Positions 1-13,129 are shown, numbered from the stretch's first letter. The stretch is DNA of 64,000 nucleotides from Harmonia axyridis (GCF_914767665.1 NC_059503.1:30690001-30754000), one strand, 5' to 3'. Program-made: numbers and translations. The notes: a model not told the origin generated them from the letters alone.

Positions 1-818
1 TGTAAACGTTGGAAATAATGCTGGTTTTTTTAAGTAAAAATAATGAACCAGCAAGTATATCTCCGAAAACGCGTAACGAAAAATGTATCGTTTCCAAGAG
101 CAACTGATTACCTTGCCACTATTTTGATTCCTGGAAATTCTGGTTTCTGTAAGAGTTGCTTGAACCACAGCACTTAATTGAATTTCAAATAGGTTTTTCA
201 TTGATGAAGATGAAGAATTTCGATAGCACTATAAGGTAAACGTATTTCCGAAGTAAGAATGTCCCATATGTCCGCACAGACATCAGATGCTGACCTTTCA
301 GATGTGCACCCTGCAGTACCCGTGAAATTTTAATTTGAACAATTGAAAAATAATTTAATTTGGCTCTTGAAAATAAGGAAAAAAATTAAATAAAAACTAT
401 TACAAATTCGGTAATTGAGATTCCCAAACAGTAAGAATATCAAGACCAGGACGGAGAACAAATGAATATGTCAAAGACTATATTCATAGTGTATTCGACT
501 GGCTGCACCTGTGCAAATTAATTCGAGTTTTTGGCGAGCTAATTATGTTTGACTCTTTGTGAACTTAAAAAACACAGTCTAAATCTATGCTTGGCTGATC
601 ACGCATAATCTCACGACAGAGCAAAAAATGAAATAGAAATAACTAACATGGTATAGCATGTTCGCAAAATTAGTGAAAAGCGGAAAAACAAGAAAAAATT
701 TCTTATGGAACATCAACAAGACCATGAGTGAAAAGAACATAGGAAAACAACTGTCAAAATAAGAAAAATGGAAGATAGATATAGAAAAAAAAAATATATA
801 TATATATATATAACTTAC
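1..818. other. AT-rich stretch without a recognisable gene
   Basis: I see no coding exon here. An A-run passing into a (TA)n run lies at about 785-812, directly after the splice donor of the exon at 819-925. Further 3' exons of the minus-strand gene to the right may lie here or beyond the left edge, but none could be supported. Confidence 0.4.
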
Positions 819-3800
819 TATTCGTCATATCAATACTTCTAGAACTGCATAAACTTGATGGATGGCTATCAACAGAAACATATTCGATTTCCCTTTCAAC
901 TCCCAATTCTTTTATCAATTTATCCCTGCAATGAAAAAAAATCTTATAAGGAGATCAATGTATCAAATTGACTGAATCAGATGAAATTTGTCGCATTTAC
1001 ATTGGAATCCATTTTATTTGTTGTTTTTCCTTGGTGAACTATTCTATTTTTATATTTTGTTGAAGATTCTCCGAATCATGAACAATTTTTTATAATTATA
1101 TGAATATAATAAATTCTAAATGCCCCCTCACTAATAATTTTGTCCCAAAATTTTTCTGCTGCTTTTTTATCCTTTGCATTTTATATCAACTTGTGTTTGC
1201 TGATTTTTTTAATTTTTCCTTAATTTGTATAATAATTACTTAAATAAATACTGAGGTCTATAGATAATATTTTTCAAAATAATATAAATTGATGCACTGC
1301 ATAGTTGCCACAAATCCTATTCAGAGGACTAGGAGTGCTGGGATAAAAAACATTGAACAATTGTTGGATATAACTGAAATATATTATCTTATCCAACTTA
1401 CTTGTAAGACTTCTGACCTTCCAGTAGAAAATCTCTAATAGTTGGCTCTTCACAATAAATATCATTGTTTTTGATGGACACTACGCTAACCTCCTTTGAA
1501 TCATCATTTGTCAATGGAGTCAGAAGAATTTGGCATTCATCAACCTTATATCTTTTATTGTTCACTCTAATTATCATTCTCATCAAGTCTCTCTCAATGA
1601 AATTCAAACATCGCCCCATTTCTTCCTGTAAAAATAGTATTAATATGAATGAAAGCAAGTAGTGAAAAACATTATTATATAAACTTAGATAGAATTATTA
1701 TATAATCATTATAAGAAATAATCATAATTTTTCACATATTATCTAATTCCAATTTATAATTTGTTTTCATGGTATTTATATTCAGTTTATATTCTGCAGT
1801 ACCACGTCACTTAGAAATCCTGGGACTGGCGCACAGATTGCACACCACTTTTTTTTCTTGTAGGTACCCAATTTCAAAAGATGTGTATCAAAATTTTGGG
1901 AGAGTCTGTATTTATAAGTGACGCTACATTTGATGTTTGAAAAATGGATAAAACAAGTTTTGTGTATCAACAAAATATTTTATTTTGATGGGAAAAAATA
2001 CTGTTCAAGTAGAGCAATGGATGAAAAGTATTATTCATACTCTGCTTCATGGACAACAACGGCTAAAAGGAAGAATGCTGACTTTGAACGTGAAGAACCA
2101 TCGACAATGCCTGAAATCGGTATTTGTTTCAGAAAACATAAACAAAGGTTTCGAAATAGTTTTGAGCGATCGTAAATTGAAGTTGCGTGAAGAGCGTTAG
2201 AGTTGAAGATATCAGAAGGCACTGTATTCACTATTTTGCGGAATATTTGTTCATGGGAGAGCTTTTCTCGAAATTGGTGCTCGGAATAATGCTAGCAATT
2301 GGACAAGAACAACAATTCACATATCTGGGGGTAAAAATCGACAACAATGGAAAACAAGAACCTGACATAGGAGATAGAATCGACAAAGCGGGTAAACTAT
2401 ATCATCCATTGAATAGGAAATTCTTGAGGAAGAAGGAAATTAGCAATAAAACGAAGATGACAGTACATAAAACAACATTCAGACCTGTTCTGAAATACGG
2501 ATGCGAATCATGGAACACAAGGAGAAGAACTAAAAGTCACCTACAGACAATGGAGATGAAACTTTTGAGGGGAATAAAGGGAATTACAAGAGCGAAGAGC
2601 TGGAGGTGAATTCACTAGAATCATATGTAGGAGAGAGAGACAGATGGGATGGTGGGGACACTTACAGCGTATGGAAGATGATAGACAAGTTGAAAAGGTA
2701 TGAGAGGCGAGAATAGAAAAGAAGCCAAAAAGAGGAAGACCACAACAGACTTGGGATGGGGCAATAATGAGAGAAATACAGAGGAGAGGAAAGAACCTAA
2801 AAGAAGCAAAAGAGTTAGCAGAATGGAAGAAATTCATTAGATCATAGTTCAAGTTTTATTTATTGGAATGTATTTTTATATCAAACCCTAACACTGAAAG
2901 GTAAAATGGATATAGATTATATATAATAACGCTTGCTCAGCCCTGATCAAAAGCAGAAACGTATTGTCGATTCCAGCAGAATAAACAGGATTTTCGATAT
3001 GTGACAATTAATGAAACATGGATTCATCACTATACTCCTTTCAAGTCAAAGAGAGCACCTGCTGAGGGGAAAGCAGTTGGTGAAAGCCGTCCAAAGCGAT
3101 CAAAATCTCAAACATAAGTTGGTTAGTGTAAGGCAAGTCCATTTTGAGACATGCATGGTATATTGTTCACTGACGATCTTGACAAAGGTTAACCCATCAA
3201 CACTGAATATTACATTAAGTTATTGTATCAATTGAGTGCAGAAATTAGAAAAAATACAATCTCATATGCAAAAGAAAAAATTCTCTTTTGCCAAGACAAA
3301 GTTCCTTGAGACAAATCAATAAAATCCATGGTAAAATTGAACGAATTGCACTTCACATTGCTCGACAACCCGCTCAATCTCCAGACCTCGCCCTCAGACT
3401 GACAGACCTCAAATCATCAGGGAAAGAAATTTGGCTCTGATAAAGAAGTGATTGCTGAGATTAAAGCATATTTAGAAAGCAATGACAAATCTTACTATAG
3501 AAGAGGTATAAGTTAGAGGAGCATTGGAGTACAAGTATCACTCTTGAAGTTGACTAAGTTGAAGAATCAAGTAGAATTTTTTACAAAAAATGTGTTTTTA
3601 CTGGTTCGGCCTGAGACATCAGAAGTGAAATACTATATTGGCAACTGGTGCAAATGCATAGAGGTCCAAGTCTAGGTACTGCTTCTTAGATGCTCCAATC
3701 TTTACTTGCTGAGGGGCTTGGGGAAGCCTGCCATTGACCCCGTTCAGCATTATTTAGAAATGAGAACATGCAAAGCAGTTAAACAATAAATTACCTTATT

Positions 3801-6354
3801 ATCTTTATGATCTTCACCATGGGAATATAGACTTTTCGACATTACAACTTTCTCTGAGAAGACTGAAAATTTTTCATCCTCTTGATGTGCTTCTACCACA
3901 TTTTCATCCTTTTCTTCAATTTTTTTTTCATCAGAATTTTTGAAACCATTATTAATTATTGAAGAGTTTTCAGGGGTGTCCAATTTTTCTTCATCCTGAT
4001 TTCTATTTAATGGAAATTCTGAACAATCCTAAAAAAAAAAATTAAATGAATTATAGTTATATTAGTTTCTTGATCAGTAGCAATGGCAGGAGCGGTATTA
4101 GGCGTCAGCATTGTCATCTAGGGCCTCCCGCCTGAAGGGGACCCCCAAAAAAATTGAAGTTATTATTTAGTTTAATCATAATTTGTATATATTTTCGTTT
4201 GCACGAGATATATTCCAGAATCACCGATTGATCTAGCAATACTACAAAAATAGACAATATCACAAATGATACTCTGGGAATCCACCAGTAAATTCGAAGC
4301 GATTTTTGATATTTCATCTAACTTGCTTCGTAACTTTAGTTTGACAAACAGCGGTCTGGAATTTAATATTTATAAAAACAAAAGCAATTCATCATATTGC
4401 ATTATATGTATTAATAAAATAATTACGATGAGCATAATTAAAAGTTAAATAAACATCAGTTTCATGCATTTTTTCTTCATAACTAGCTATTCTGCTTCCA
4501 AAGGTATCTTTGTATGAACACTCCAACTGTCCAGTTACTAATCAATTAATTATACAAGCTGTTCCTAAATTGGAGGTAGGTAAAGTGGAGGCAAAAGAAC
4601 TCATCTCTTGTTCTGCCATGCTTAACCAAACTGTTGTATCTGAAATGTTCTCTTTTGTTGTTTTCTTAGGTACGTTTTTATTAGCTTATGACATAGTTGA
4701 ATTGTTGTATTATTAAGTTAACAAGATAATCTAACTCAAATTAGCTAAAAAATGTCTCCAAGGACCCCTATAAAAACGAAAACCCCAAAAGTAAAAATTT
4801 CAGATACAGCATTCTCATTTAGAATGGCAATGTTTGCATATTACATATATGATTGCAAGAAGATAGACCATGCAGAGATCCCATATTCAGAGGAATCTTT
4901 GAATAGGAGCAGTATATTCTAAAACAAGTTGCAGAATGGGCTCCATTACAACACGCATGCCAAATTCGAAAACGAGCGACGAAGGATCGGAATGAGTGTT
5001 GGAATTGCCTTCTGCAAGAGTATTAGACAATATTTTCCCTATTTCAGTCAAGTTTTGTGAAATATTGTCGAGATTCAATGCAAAATTCAGATTATACATC
5101 CTAGTGATTTTTGTATTGTATAATGGCAGTTTGTGTAACTGTTACGAAAATTGACAGTTTACAGAATTTGAATAGTATGTGTCGAATTTTGAAATAATTT
5201 ATAATTACGCATTAAATTCGTGAATTATGTATGAAGAAATCGATCCAACACCACCAGTATCAAGAGAAATTGCAAATGAAGTTGCAAATCATTTCACTGG
5301 ATCCAAATTATATTATATTGACATTCGAAGTATGTTGAAATTTGATAGGATCGGAATTCGGATGTCAGTCAATATAACCACAAAACGAAAAATATAACCG
5401 AAAACAATACTGTAATGAGTTCATTCCAGCACTGCTTTTAGAACTGTAATGAACTCATTATGACACTGAAATAGAGAAAAAAATGTTATTATTATTAATA
5501 TCACACACATCAGTTGCGATCATAGAAGTGTAATATAAAATAAATCTCAGAACAATTGAAAATCTGAAAAAACAAATAACCCAGCCGAGAAAAACAAGGC
5601 TGAAAGCTTGAATAAAAACAAAAAAGAATATTAAAAAATGTAAAATCCCAATATAATTCACTAAGTTTTTTTTTTAACTATATATATTTCAGATCTCGAA
5701 TTAATTCAAAAACTGGTAGCCAATTTATAGCAAGAGAAAAATTATATAGACATGAGTGGTTGTGCACTGTAGGAAATCTAACGTATTGCCCTTATCCTTA
5801 TTATATCGACAAAGATGGTTATACACATTAAGAAAAATAACGTTTCCTTGTTATGCTTATTGTTTCATCGGTTATAAAAACTCAAGAAGCGAGTGATTAA
5901 TTTACCTATGGAATATGTATTTTATTGCGTATAACATTAGCTTGTTTCAATTCATCCAAGTTTAACTACTTACTATGTAACATAATATATAAAACTCATA
6001 CAAAATATGCATTACATATGGTTTTCTCCATGAGAAATACCAATTAATCAAATTTACAAGTAGAACTTCATCAAAAATGTATCTGTCAAGAAAAATCGAA
6101 GCAATTAATTATAGAACTCACCATTTCAGCAATAATATCTAAGTTCGATAATGATTTTGTTTTTCGAATTTTGAAGATTTCATTTTTTACTCCAATGGAA
6201 CCTTCTGTAGATGAGCTCCTTTTCCATGATTTACTGACCTTTTGTGTCAAAGGACTAGTTTCTTTGATATGACAATTTTGTTCCAAAGTTGGCAGAAAAA
6301 CATTCCTGTCCATTAATATATTACTATCCATACTATCAGCGTTAGAACAATTAC
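819..6354 (-). CDS. unrecognised multi-exon gene, internal exons only
   Basis: Four exons can be read on the minus strand: 6354-6122, 4028-3795, 1625-1402 and 925-819. Each has a tract-AG acceptor and a GT donor, and the phases join as 1/0, 0/0, 0/2 and 2/1, so they plausibly form one transcript. The peptide begins as a Ser/Lys-rich segment containing KTKSLSNLDIIAEM. An acidic, low-complexity stretch with several Glu-Lys runs follows, then a more globular part with FIERDLMRMIIRVNNKRYK and EEPTIRDFLLEGQK, then a Ser-rich segment with EYVSVDSHPSSLCSSRS. I recognise no domain. Neither start nor stop codon is seen: 5' exons should lie right of 6354 and 3' exons left of 819. The introns carry an RT remnant (2307-2846), a mariner relic (2985-3610) and a dispersed repeat (4861-5229). 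Being one gene is inferred from phase and strand only. Confidence 0.5.
2307..2846 (+). pseudogene. non-LTR retrotransposon RT C-terminal remnant
   Basis: The reading frame contains FTYLGVKIDNNG, RIDKAGKLYHPLNRKFLRKK and RPVLKYGCESW, the pattern after the catalytic part of many insect non-LTR reverse transcriptases. After a frame change it resumes with GWWGHLQRMEDDRQVEKV and KRGRPQQTWDGAIM and ends at a stop near 2846. The RT palm motifs and endonuclease are absent, so it is 5'-truncated and dead. It lies antisense in an intron of the unknown left-edge gene. Confidence 0.75.
2985..3610 (+). pseudogene. mariner transposase relic
   Basis: In shifting frames the sequence reads RYVTINETWIHHYTPFKSKR, then a segment matching the mariner kinds of FWD.HGI and INxEYY, then KEKILFCQDKVP, LHFTLLDNPPNLQTSPSD and KKFGSDKEVIAEIKAYLES. 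These are the successive landmarks of a mariner DDE/D transposase: DETW, the HQDNAP-like block, and the HPPYSPDLAPSD block, here degraded. Many stops and frameshifts show that it is inactive. The N-terminal DNA-binding part was not found. Confidence 0.8.
4861..5229 (-). repeat. dispersed repeat, copy 1, with small ORF
   Basis: This block is the reverse complement of 13130-13515, with similarity along nearly its full length. In its minus orientation it holds an ATG-initiated frame (5099-4887, 70 codons) starting MYNLNFALNLDNISQNLTEI and ending APIQRFL. The other copy has a homologous ATG, the same C-terminus and an in-frame indel. It may be a transposon end or a copied exon of a host gene. I do not recognise the protein. 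Confidence 0.7.
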
Positions 6355-6914
6355 CTATAAAAAATATAAGAATAAATATTAAGGATAAACAGAAATATAC
6401 AAATAACCACCATAAAAGATATAAACAATATAATCACCTCTATTTGAACAGTCCTAACGTTTAGAACATAGCCGAATTTCTTGATAACCTGTTCAATTGA
6501 AGTGTGATAATTCACTAAGTTGAATTTTCGTCAATTTACTATCATATAAACACAAAAGTCGCAGTATAAGCACACTTAAAATGTTATTGAATACAGTATA
6601 AACAACGCCATTAAAACATCTTTGAAATTTTATTATACATAACCTGCAATTCAATTTTATATTCATTGAATATTTTTCTTCTTCTTTACACTACGTCGCA
6701 TCATAGAATTAATAAAACCATGGAAGGAGTCTAGAGAGAGACTTACGGTAACGTGAATGAGATGGACAATAATCAGCTGTAAAGGGGCAAAACATTGCCT
6801 GCAGTGGCTAAATATCACTGCTGATGAACATATTTTGTTCCGTATGCAACAATTTAAGATTATTAGGATCATATTTTTTATTTTTCATCATGGTTAAATC
6901 CTGTTCTGTATATA

Positions 6915-8022
6915 GTCCGGTCAATTTAGACATTCGAAGTTACATAAAGTCCCAACAAGCTGAATTTCTGTGAAGTTGTTCAAAACATAATTATAAACAA
7001 TGTCTAGAAGTTCCCCATCATTCCTCTGTGAGGAAAAAATTTAATTCAAGGTCAAATGTCAAAAAATGAGTTTTTCGCGATTTTCAGCAAAACGGTAAGT
7101 TCTATCATAAAAATACCTTAGACAAAAATTGTAGATCATAAAATTATCTATAAAAAAAAGTATCAATACTTTTTTTCTTACGAGCCACCGTTTCTGAGAT
7201 ATAACGATTCAAAAAGTTATAAAAGTTGTTATCGTCATAATATGCACACGTTTCCACGCCACCTATGAGGTAGTTTACTTAGCGCGTTTTTTCAACGTGG
7301 TTTCCCCAGTAGGCCTACTCCACGGGTCAGTTGTGATCCTGTTTAATGTAAAACTATCGCAAAATAACGAAAATTTTCAAAGATTGGGAAAGATAAAAGC
7401 GATGAAAATGAAAAAAAAGTGTTGAAGTTTATTCGTCTTATTCGTAAGTTTCAAATTCTTGTTCTTCTTCTCCTGCTTCTTCTTCATCTTCATTTTGGAT
7501 GCAAGTAAATTGCGTCAATACCGATGTATCGCATGATACTTCGTCGGAGTCAAACGAATCCTCCATTCGTTGTTCTGCAGCTTTGATATTTCTCGTGCAA
7601 TCGTCATAGCCATCAAATAATAATAATAAATATATTATATAGAATATTACAACTCTAGATGTATATACGTGGCGTACTCATGCATATTATGACGATAACA
7701 ACTTTTATAACTTTTTGAATCGTTATATCTCAGAAACGGTGGCTCGTAAGAAAAAAAGTATTGATACATTTTTTATAGATAATTTTATGATCTACAATTT
7801 TTGTCTGAGGTACTTTTATGATAAAACTCACCGTTTTGCTGAAAATCGCGAAAAACTAATTTTTTTGACCTTTGACCTTGAATTAAATTTTTTCCTTACA
7901 GGGGAATGATGGGGAACTTCTAGACATTGTTTATAATTATATTTTGAACAATTCCACTGAAATTCAGCTTGTTGGGACTTTATGTAACTTCACTCTCATT
8001 TTTTGGTCTAAATTGACCGGAC
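6915..8022. mobile_element. TA-flanked fold-back DNA element with long inverted arms
   Basis: The arms 6915-7248 and 7678-8022 are reverse complements of about 335-345 bp. The termini are GTCCGGTCAATTTAGAC and its complement, and TA stands outside both ends (6913-6914 and 8023-8024), as expected for a TA target duplication. The central 430 bp carries, on the minus strand, the end of a strongly acidic reading frame (about 7610-7438, including EDSFDSDEVSCDTS and EEEQEFETYE before a stop). It looks like an internally deleted derivative of a longer transposon, with the acidic frame a possible transposase tail. The superfamily is not assignable by eye. Confidence 0.8.
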
Positions 8023-8419
8023 TAATAATTGTACGGAAAGGTTCAAGAAAGGTAGTGGAATATATTTTTTCTCGTAAGTACTTTCGCAGAAATAATACGT
8101 AAATATATTATGCAGTACTTACATACTTAATTCTACAGATTTCCCAGTGATTCAAAATTGAGATCTCAGTGGTCGTTAGCTATGAAAAAAAAAAATTCCA
8201 GCCGTCAAAATTCACTTCGTTATGCAGTAAACATTTTATTGACAGTGATATTGTGCATGATTTTGGACAGATAAAACTCAGAGAAGGTTGCATTCCCTCA
8301 ATATATTGATTTTCCAGAACATTTGAAAAAGAAGACTTCCTTACCTAGATCTCATAGAAAAAGACCTATGAAGACTATGGAAGATCAAAATGAACCTAGT
8401 GATGATAAAAGGCTCTATC

Positions 8420-9045
8420 TTGAAAGTGTATTTTACTAGCACCAAATTTTTGGGTATGACTCTTGATTGCTGTCTGAGCTGCAACTGCCATGTTGAGAGG
8501 ACTATTGAGAAATTGAATAGGGTAAGCTACTGCATAGGTACGTATTCTGAGGAGATATGTAGATGAAACAACGATTAAAATGGTATACCATGTTGACTTC
8601 GAATCAGTCTTCCGCTGTGGGATACTTTTTTATGGAAATAGCAGAGACAATGAACAAATCTTTGTCGTGCAAAAACGGGTCATTAGAATCATGGCAGGAA
8701 TAGGATACAGAGATTCATGCAGAGGGTATTTTAGAAGAGCAAAAATCCTGACCCTGAGTGGAGTGTACATCCAGGAATGCTTGATGTTCTATAAGAATAG
8801 GGAACTTATTACGGAATATGAACCCCAACATTTTTATGGAACTAAAACAACTATTCATACCCAATCCATTACCTAACAATGACGAAAAAGACTGCCCTGT
8901 ATAGCTGTTTAAAGTTGTTCAACAGATTGCCAGATAAAATAAAATAGCTGGTCCTATTAATAGGTTTAAAAAAGAAGTCCATACGTTGCTGATGGACCTA
9001 GAACCATATACAGTGGAAGAGTATTTATTGCATATATAGCATAGC
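8420..9045 (+). pseudogene. non-LTR RT C-terminal remnant, relative of the 31-39 kb element
   Basis: Frames in succession read STKFLGMTLDCCLSCNCHVE, then RCGILFYGNSRDNEQIFVVQ, then QKRVIRIMAGIGYRDSCRGY, then KLFNRLPDKIK and a terminal LEPYTVEEY-like piece. The order and wording match the C-terminal end of the intact RT at 31402-34011 (QKRVIRTIFGLDYRQSCRG, LEPYSIEDF). Stops and frameshifts interrupt it. A short ATT run near 9126 resembles the 3' tails of the other copies. It is a 5'-truncated, decayed insertion. Confidence 0.75.
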
Positions 9046-9059
9046 GCTCACCGATTCTA

Positions 9060-10980
9060 GATTTTTGACATAAAAAATTTTAATAATTTGCTTATTTATG
9101 TATTCAGGTTATTCCTCAGAATGAAGATTATTATTACTTTAAGAAAACATCACAAAAGTAAATCTACTCTTGAAAATGAAGAGCATATTCGACAAAAGTA
9201 CACAAAATTAATTCCTTTCAAAGGACAATAACTAATATTTTAAAATTTTTAATACGGTACATTAAATCTCAAAATCTGATGTATTAATTTTTTAAATCTT
9301 CATTAAATTAACTCTGTTGAATTTGTATTTTTTTTCAAATCCCTTCACTTTCCTACCATATTCATTCATTATGTTAACAATTGTTTTATGCGATTTTTAT
9401 TCGCATTTACCAACATCTTGTGTGAATTTATATCATTTGCAAAATTCAATAAGAATTGAAAAAGTAATTTTATCGACGTTTCCAATTTAAAAAAATATTT
9501 TGTCCAAATTTGTATTTTACCAAGAGGAATTTTAATGAATAAATCGATAATTTTAAGCAATATTGCAGAAGTAGTAATGTTGAATTATCGAATTAGGAAG
9601 TCTTAATATGAATATCATGATTTAATTCTCCTAAAGTACCTATGATATTCAAAAATTACAAATTATCCTGTGGCGACCGTAACTCCGGTTCAAAAACCCG
9701 ATGTTTTGCCCCGTATCACGTGGACTCCGATTGTTCATCTTTGTCAAACTAGTGCAATGCGTATTAGCTCTATTTCTCTCTAATGCGCGTTTCCATTCCT
9801 AACACCAAAATAGAAGCATAGACATGTGTTATTAGTTCAATGCGTCGCATATTTCGGCAAATCCACACCGGTGCAGAGCGTGCGGTGTAAGGTGTGAAAG
9901 AATGATACATCACCTGAGGAGCGAGCATGTTGAACGATGATGGTATCGAATAATAAATGTGTTTTGTGATAAAAAAAGAACAATTTCGTCGATTGAAATA
10001 GGCATCTGAAATTAAGAATGCAGCGCCAAGGTGAGCAGACGTAGAACTATAAATGTTGACATTGTCCGAATTGATCATACCACGTTACCCTTAAATTATT
10101 ACAGTCCCAATAAAATATTACAAATGCTAATGTACTGAATATTTTTAGGGATACTACAGAAAGTCATATGTCCTTTTTTATTTATTTAAATATATAATAA
10201 ATGAAATAAATTTATATATAACTATGCTTTTTAAAACTAATCATATTGATACCTATTTATCCAATTATATTATGGTTTGACTAATGAAAATTCAATTGAA
10301 AATATTTCACTTATGAAATGCATTCATTTCATTCAGTAATTCATCTTGAAAATATATTCCGCATATTATACCACTATTCTGAAATAAAAGAGTAGAGAAG
10401 TATTGTTTTTTTTTTTATCTTGTAAACTGAAAAGGTTAAGAGTTTAAGAGTAGCTTTAGCTAATCTTCGCCTTTTCGTTGCAAATGTATGTACATTTGTT
10501 GAATAAAGCCGATTTATTATTATTATTATTATCATCAGTATGCCTTGGAAAAAATATTTAGAATTTCATAGTACATGTCCTATTTCTAAGGAATTTTTCC
10601 AATATTGTGTAAAGGTACATTAGTTTTGAAGACTTCAAAATAAAAAATTCAGCATGATCTTTTGATTAACTATTATAAATTATTTTTTTGAGAAATCAAT
10701 TTATAAACAACTAGACCATTTGCTGCTACTAATTGGGAAATGTTGTATTATTTTCAAATAATCTAATTCCTTAAAAATCTGTGTTCTGCAAATAATTCTA
10801 ATATGTGAAAACATTCAAAACATTTTGGCATGTTTTTCTGTATTTTAGGAAAATCATCTCAGAACTCTACTCAAAATGGGTAGCATTTCATAAATGTATC
10901 TTTGGCACAATTCTTGTGAAATGCCAAAAAAAAAGAGATAATGTCACATATTATGTAAGATCACATTTCAATTTTGTTAG
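9060..10980. other. AT-rich stretch, no supported gene
   Basis: Only short frames without recognisable motifs are present. An AATAAAG followed by a TTA/ATT run at about 10500-10535 resembles the 3' tail of an old non-LTR insertion, but no coding sequence could be attached to it. The GC-richer block at 9660-10090 has no feature I recognise. Confidence 0.35.
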
Positions 10981-10982
10981 TA

Positions 10983-11726
10983 CTAAAACAATACGCTGAT
11001 TGTTGAACGATGTGATCTTTTATCACTGTAAACAGATTGTAATGCTTCTACTTTTGTATCTGATAACTTTATATTATTGAGACCAGTAAAACTGTTTAGA
11101 GCACTATCTGTTGTTATCAGGTCACACAAAGAAAAAACTTTAGGAGTATTCATTTGCACTTCAAAATTCTTTGAAAGTTTTAGGCTCATTTTAATCAGGC
11201 TGTAATAGACCTGCAACTTCGATTTCAACTTGGGAAGAAGTTTGTACAGCAGGTTTGATTTCTTCACAAGAGCATTCTTCAACAAGTTTTCTTTGTTGAT
11301 ACTTCTTTGTCTGAATCTTTCAGATCTACTAATAGAACATTCAGGTTCTTCCTTTGTGGTAGTAGATCCATAAGGAAGATTTCTGGAAGGCACATCAGTC
11401 TTTTTCAAAAACTTTCTTTGTGTAGAACTGGAATCTGTAAACGATTATCACCATGAATATAACCTAAAATTTCATGTATAATCCGTGCTTACCTCGATAA
11501 AATGCAGGGAATATACTTTTAAATCTCATGTCACTGGTTTACCGATTTTGAATTTCAGTTGCCAAGCTTTTTGTCGATCTATCAGCACTTTACTCCCTAA
11601 TTTCCCTTCCACACAAACATGATAGTTATTACCAGTTTGAGAAAAAGCATGGAAATTAATATTTGAACTTTGTTTTTCCCAGGAAGAACACCGAGGAAAT
11701 GAACAATAGTGATTCGAATCTCTCAT
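10983..11726 (-). pseudogene. decayed THAP-domain gene
   Basis: The minus-strand exon starting at 11726 (ATG) reads MRDSNHYCSFPRCSSWEKQ, with a C-x4-C pair, then FHAFSQ and RQKAWQLKFKIGKP. A TGA stop follows at about 11526, and then DLKVYSLHFIE before a GT donor near 11491. A THAP zinc finger needs C-x2-4-C, an invariant Trp and C-x2-H. Here the third ligand is Tyr (YSLH) and a stop sits just upstream. The next exon, from an AG acceptor near 11432, reads KKTDVPSRNLP, a typical end of a THAP domain, then a basic tail to a stop at 10983. By my reading the two exons are also one base out of phase. It appears to be a recently inactivated THAP gene, or one with an assembly error. Confidence 0.7.
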
Positions 11727-12433
11727 AACCTTTAAAATGATTTAAAAATTTGTAGAATATCACACAAACACAAAGCAGAATGCAAGAACCTCAGAGGAAT
11801 GAAAAGGACTGACTACCTCTGAGGCAAGAACCATGTCAACATTTTCAGTAACTCTGATTGTCACCAGGTGGCGTAGCGCTTTTATTGATTCGTCTATTGG
11901 GTATGATCAGACTAGATTTAATTTGGCTCCTCATGGTATCAGGATGTATTCTACATAATGTGTTCATCTTGGAAGGAGATAATACTGAAGATATTCTTAA
12001 TAAAGAAGTTGGAAATTTTGATGACATCAAAAATATGCATAATGATTCGTAGAACCAATTAGAAGAGAAAAAGTAGTTTTTTTTCCAAAAGTCTCAGATT
12101 CATGCATGGTGCTCAAAGACAACCAATGCATGTACTTATTTTCAAACCAATCCTTAATTTCTAATTTCTTGATTCAAAGCTAAATACGATCTACCGGATT
12201 TCAAGAGAAATTTAATATAATCAAAAAAGTCATGAATTCTAATATCTGTAATTCCCAGTTCAATCTGCTCTATAAAGATATATTCATTTCATTTTGAGAA
12301 GACTCCAATTTTCATTTGTATTGTCCCGAATATAAAACTTGTCTGTGTTCGATATAACCTCGAAATCAAAAATTCCTATCCCACAGAATTCGGCTTACTT
12401 ATTTTGTTCGTTTTCATGTTAATATTATTGTGA

Positions 12434-12596
12434 TCTATGGTCCACAGTTCGCACCGTTTTCCGCCTATCTAGACGGTGTGAAAGGTTGAGCACCGGTGTA
12501 ATCGGTTAACATTTACCGAAAGCAGAACAGTGCAGACGGTGTGATTTGAGGAACGCTTAGGGAGCTTGAGGTGGAAATGGTGCGAACCATAGACAA
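12434..12596. repeat. small inverted repeat (fold-back)
   Basis: The ends of this 160 bp block are imperfect reverse complements, around GTTCGCACC on the left and GGTGCGAAC on the right, with CTATGG and CCATAG at the borders. A related CTATGGTGCGAACC string stands just outside at 12616. It is probably a miniature element. I could not define a target duplication. Confidence 0.5.
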
Positions 12597-12654
12597 ATAA
12601 AGATCTTTCATTTCTCTATGGTGCGAACCGTGTGGCATATACCGAACGCAGTAA

Positions 12655-13118
12655 TGGTGGATTTAAGCACCACTCCTAAGAACTAAGACTAAACCAAGAA
12701 CTAAGAATTGAACGCTAACAAATCAATGGGGGCGTTTATGCGCGTTTCCTAAGAACTAACACAAGCAGGTCAACTTTTAACTGAGAACTAGGGGCTCAGG
12801 TAAAATATAGAAGTGCGCGTGCACCGCATAGAATTTCAATATTAACGAGTACCAGTTTCTATCATTTTATGTTCCTTTATACGTTTATCGATGAAAAGTA
12901 TTAGGTGTATTTGAGAATATTAAATTTAATTTTTTCACAGTCAATATCATTGTAAAACATCAAAGTATAGAACGAATAGAAAGTAGTTCGAGTACGTGCG
13001 CATGCCTTAACTAAGAACTAACAAGAGAGTGCATAAACGCAACTGAATTCTTAGGTTTAGTTCTTAGCACATCTTAGTTCGTAGTTCTTAGGAATGGTGC
13101 ATAAACATAAACCCACCA
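12655..13118. mobile_element. PIF/Harbinger-like miniature element, copy 1
   Basis: The terminal inverted repeats begin TGGTGG and end CCACCA, with a longer imperfect inner match around CCTAAGAACTA. TAA stands on both sides (12652-12654 and 13119-13121), the three-base duplication typical of PIF/Harbinger elements. A second copy lies at 27190-27655. No transposase is encoded, so it would be non-autonomous. The family assignment rests only on the duplication and terminus style. Confidence 0.65.
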
Positions 13119-13129
13119 TAAGTGGCGAC

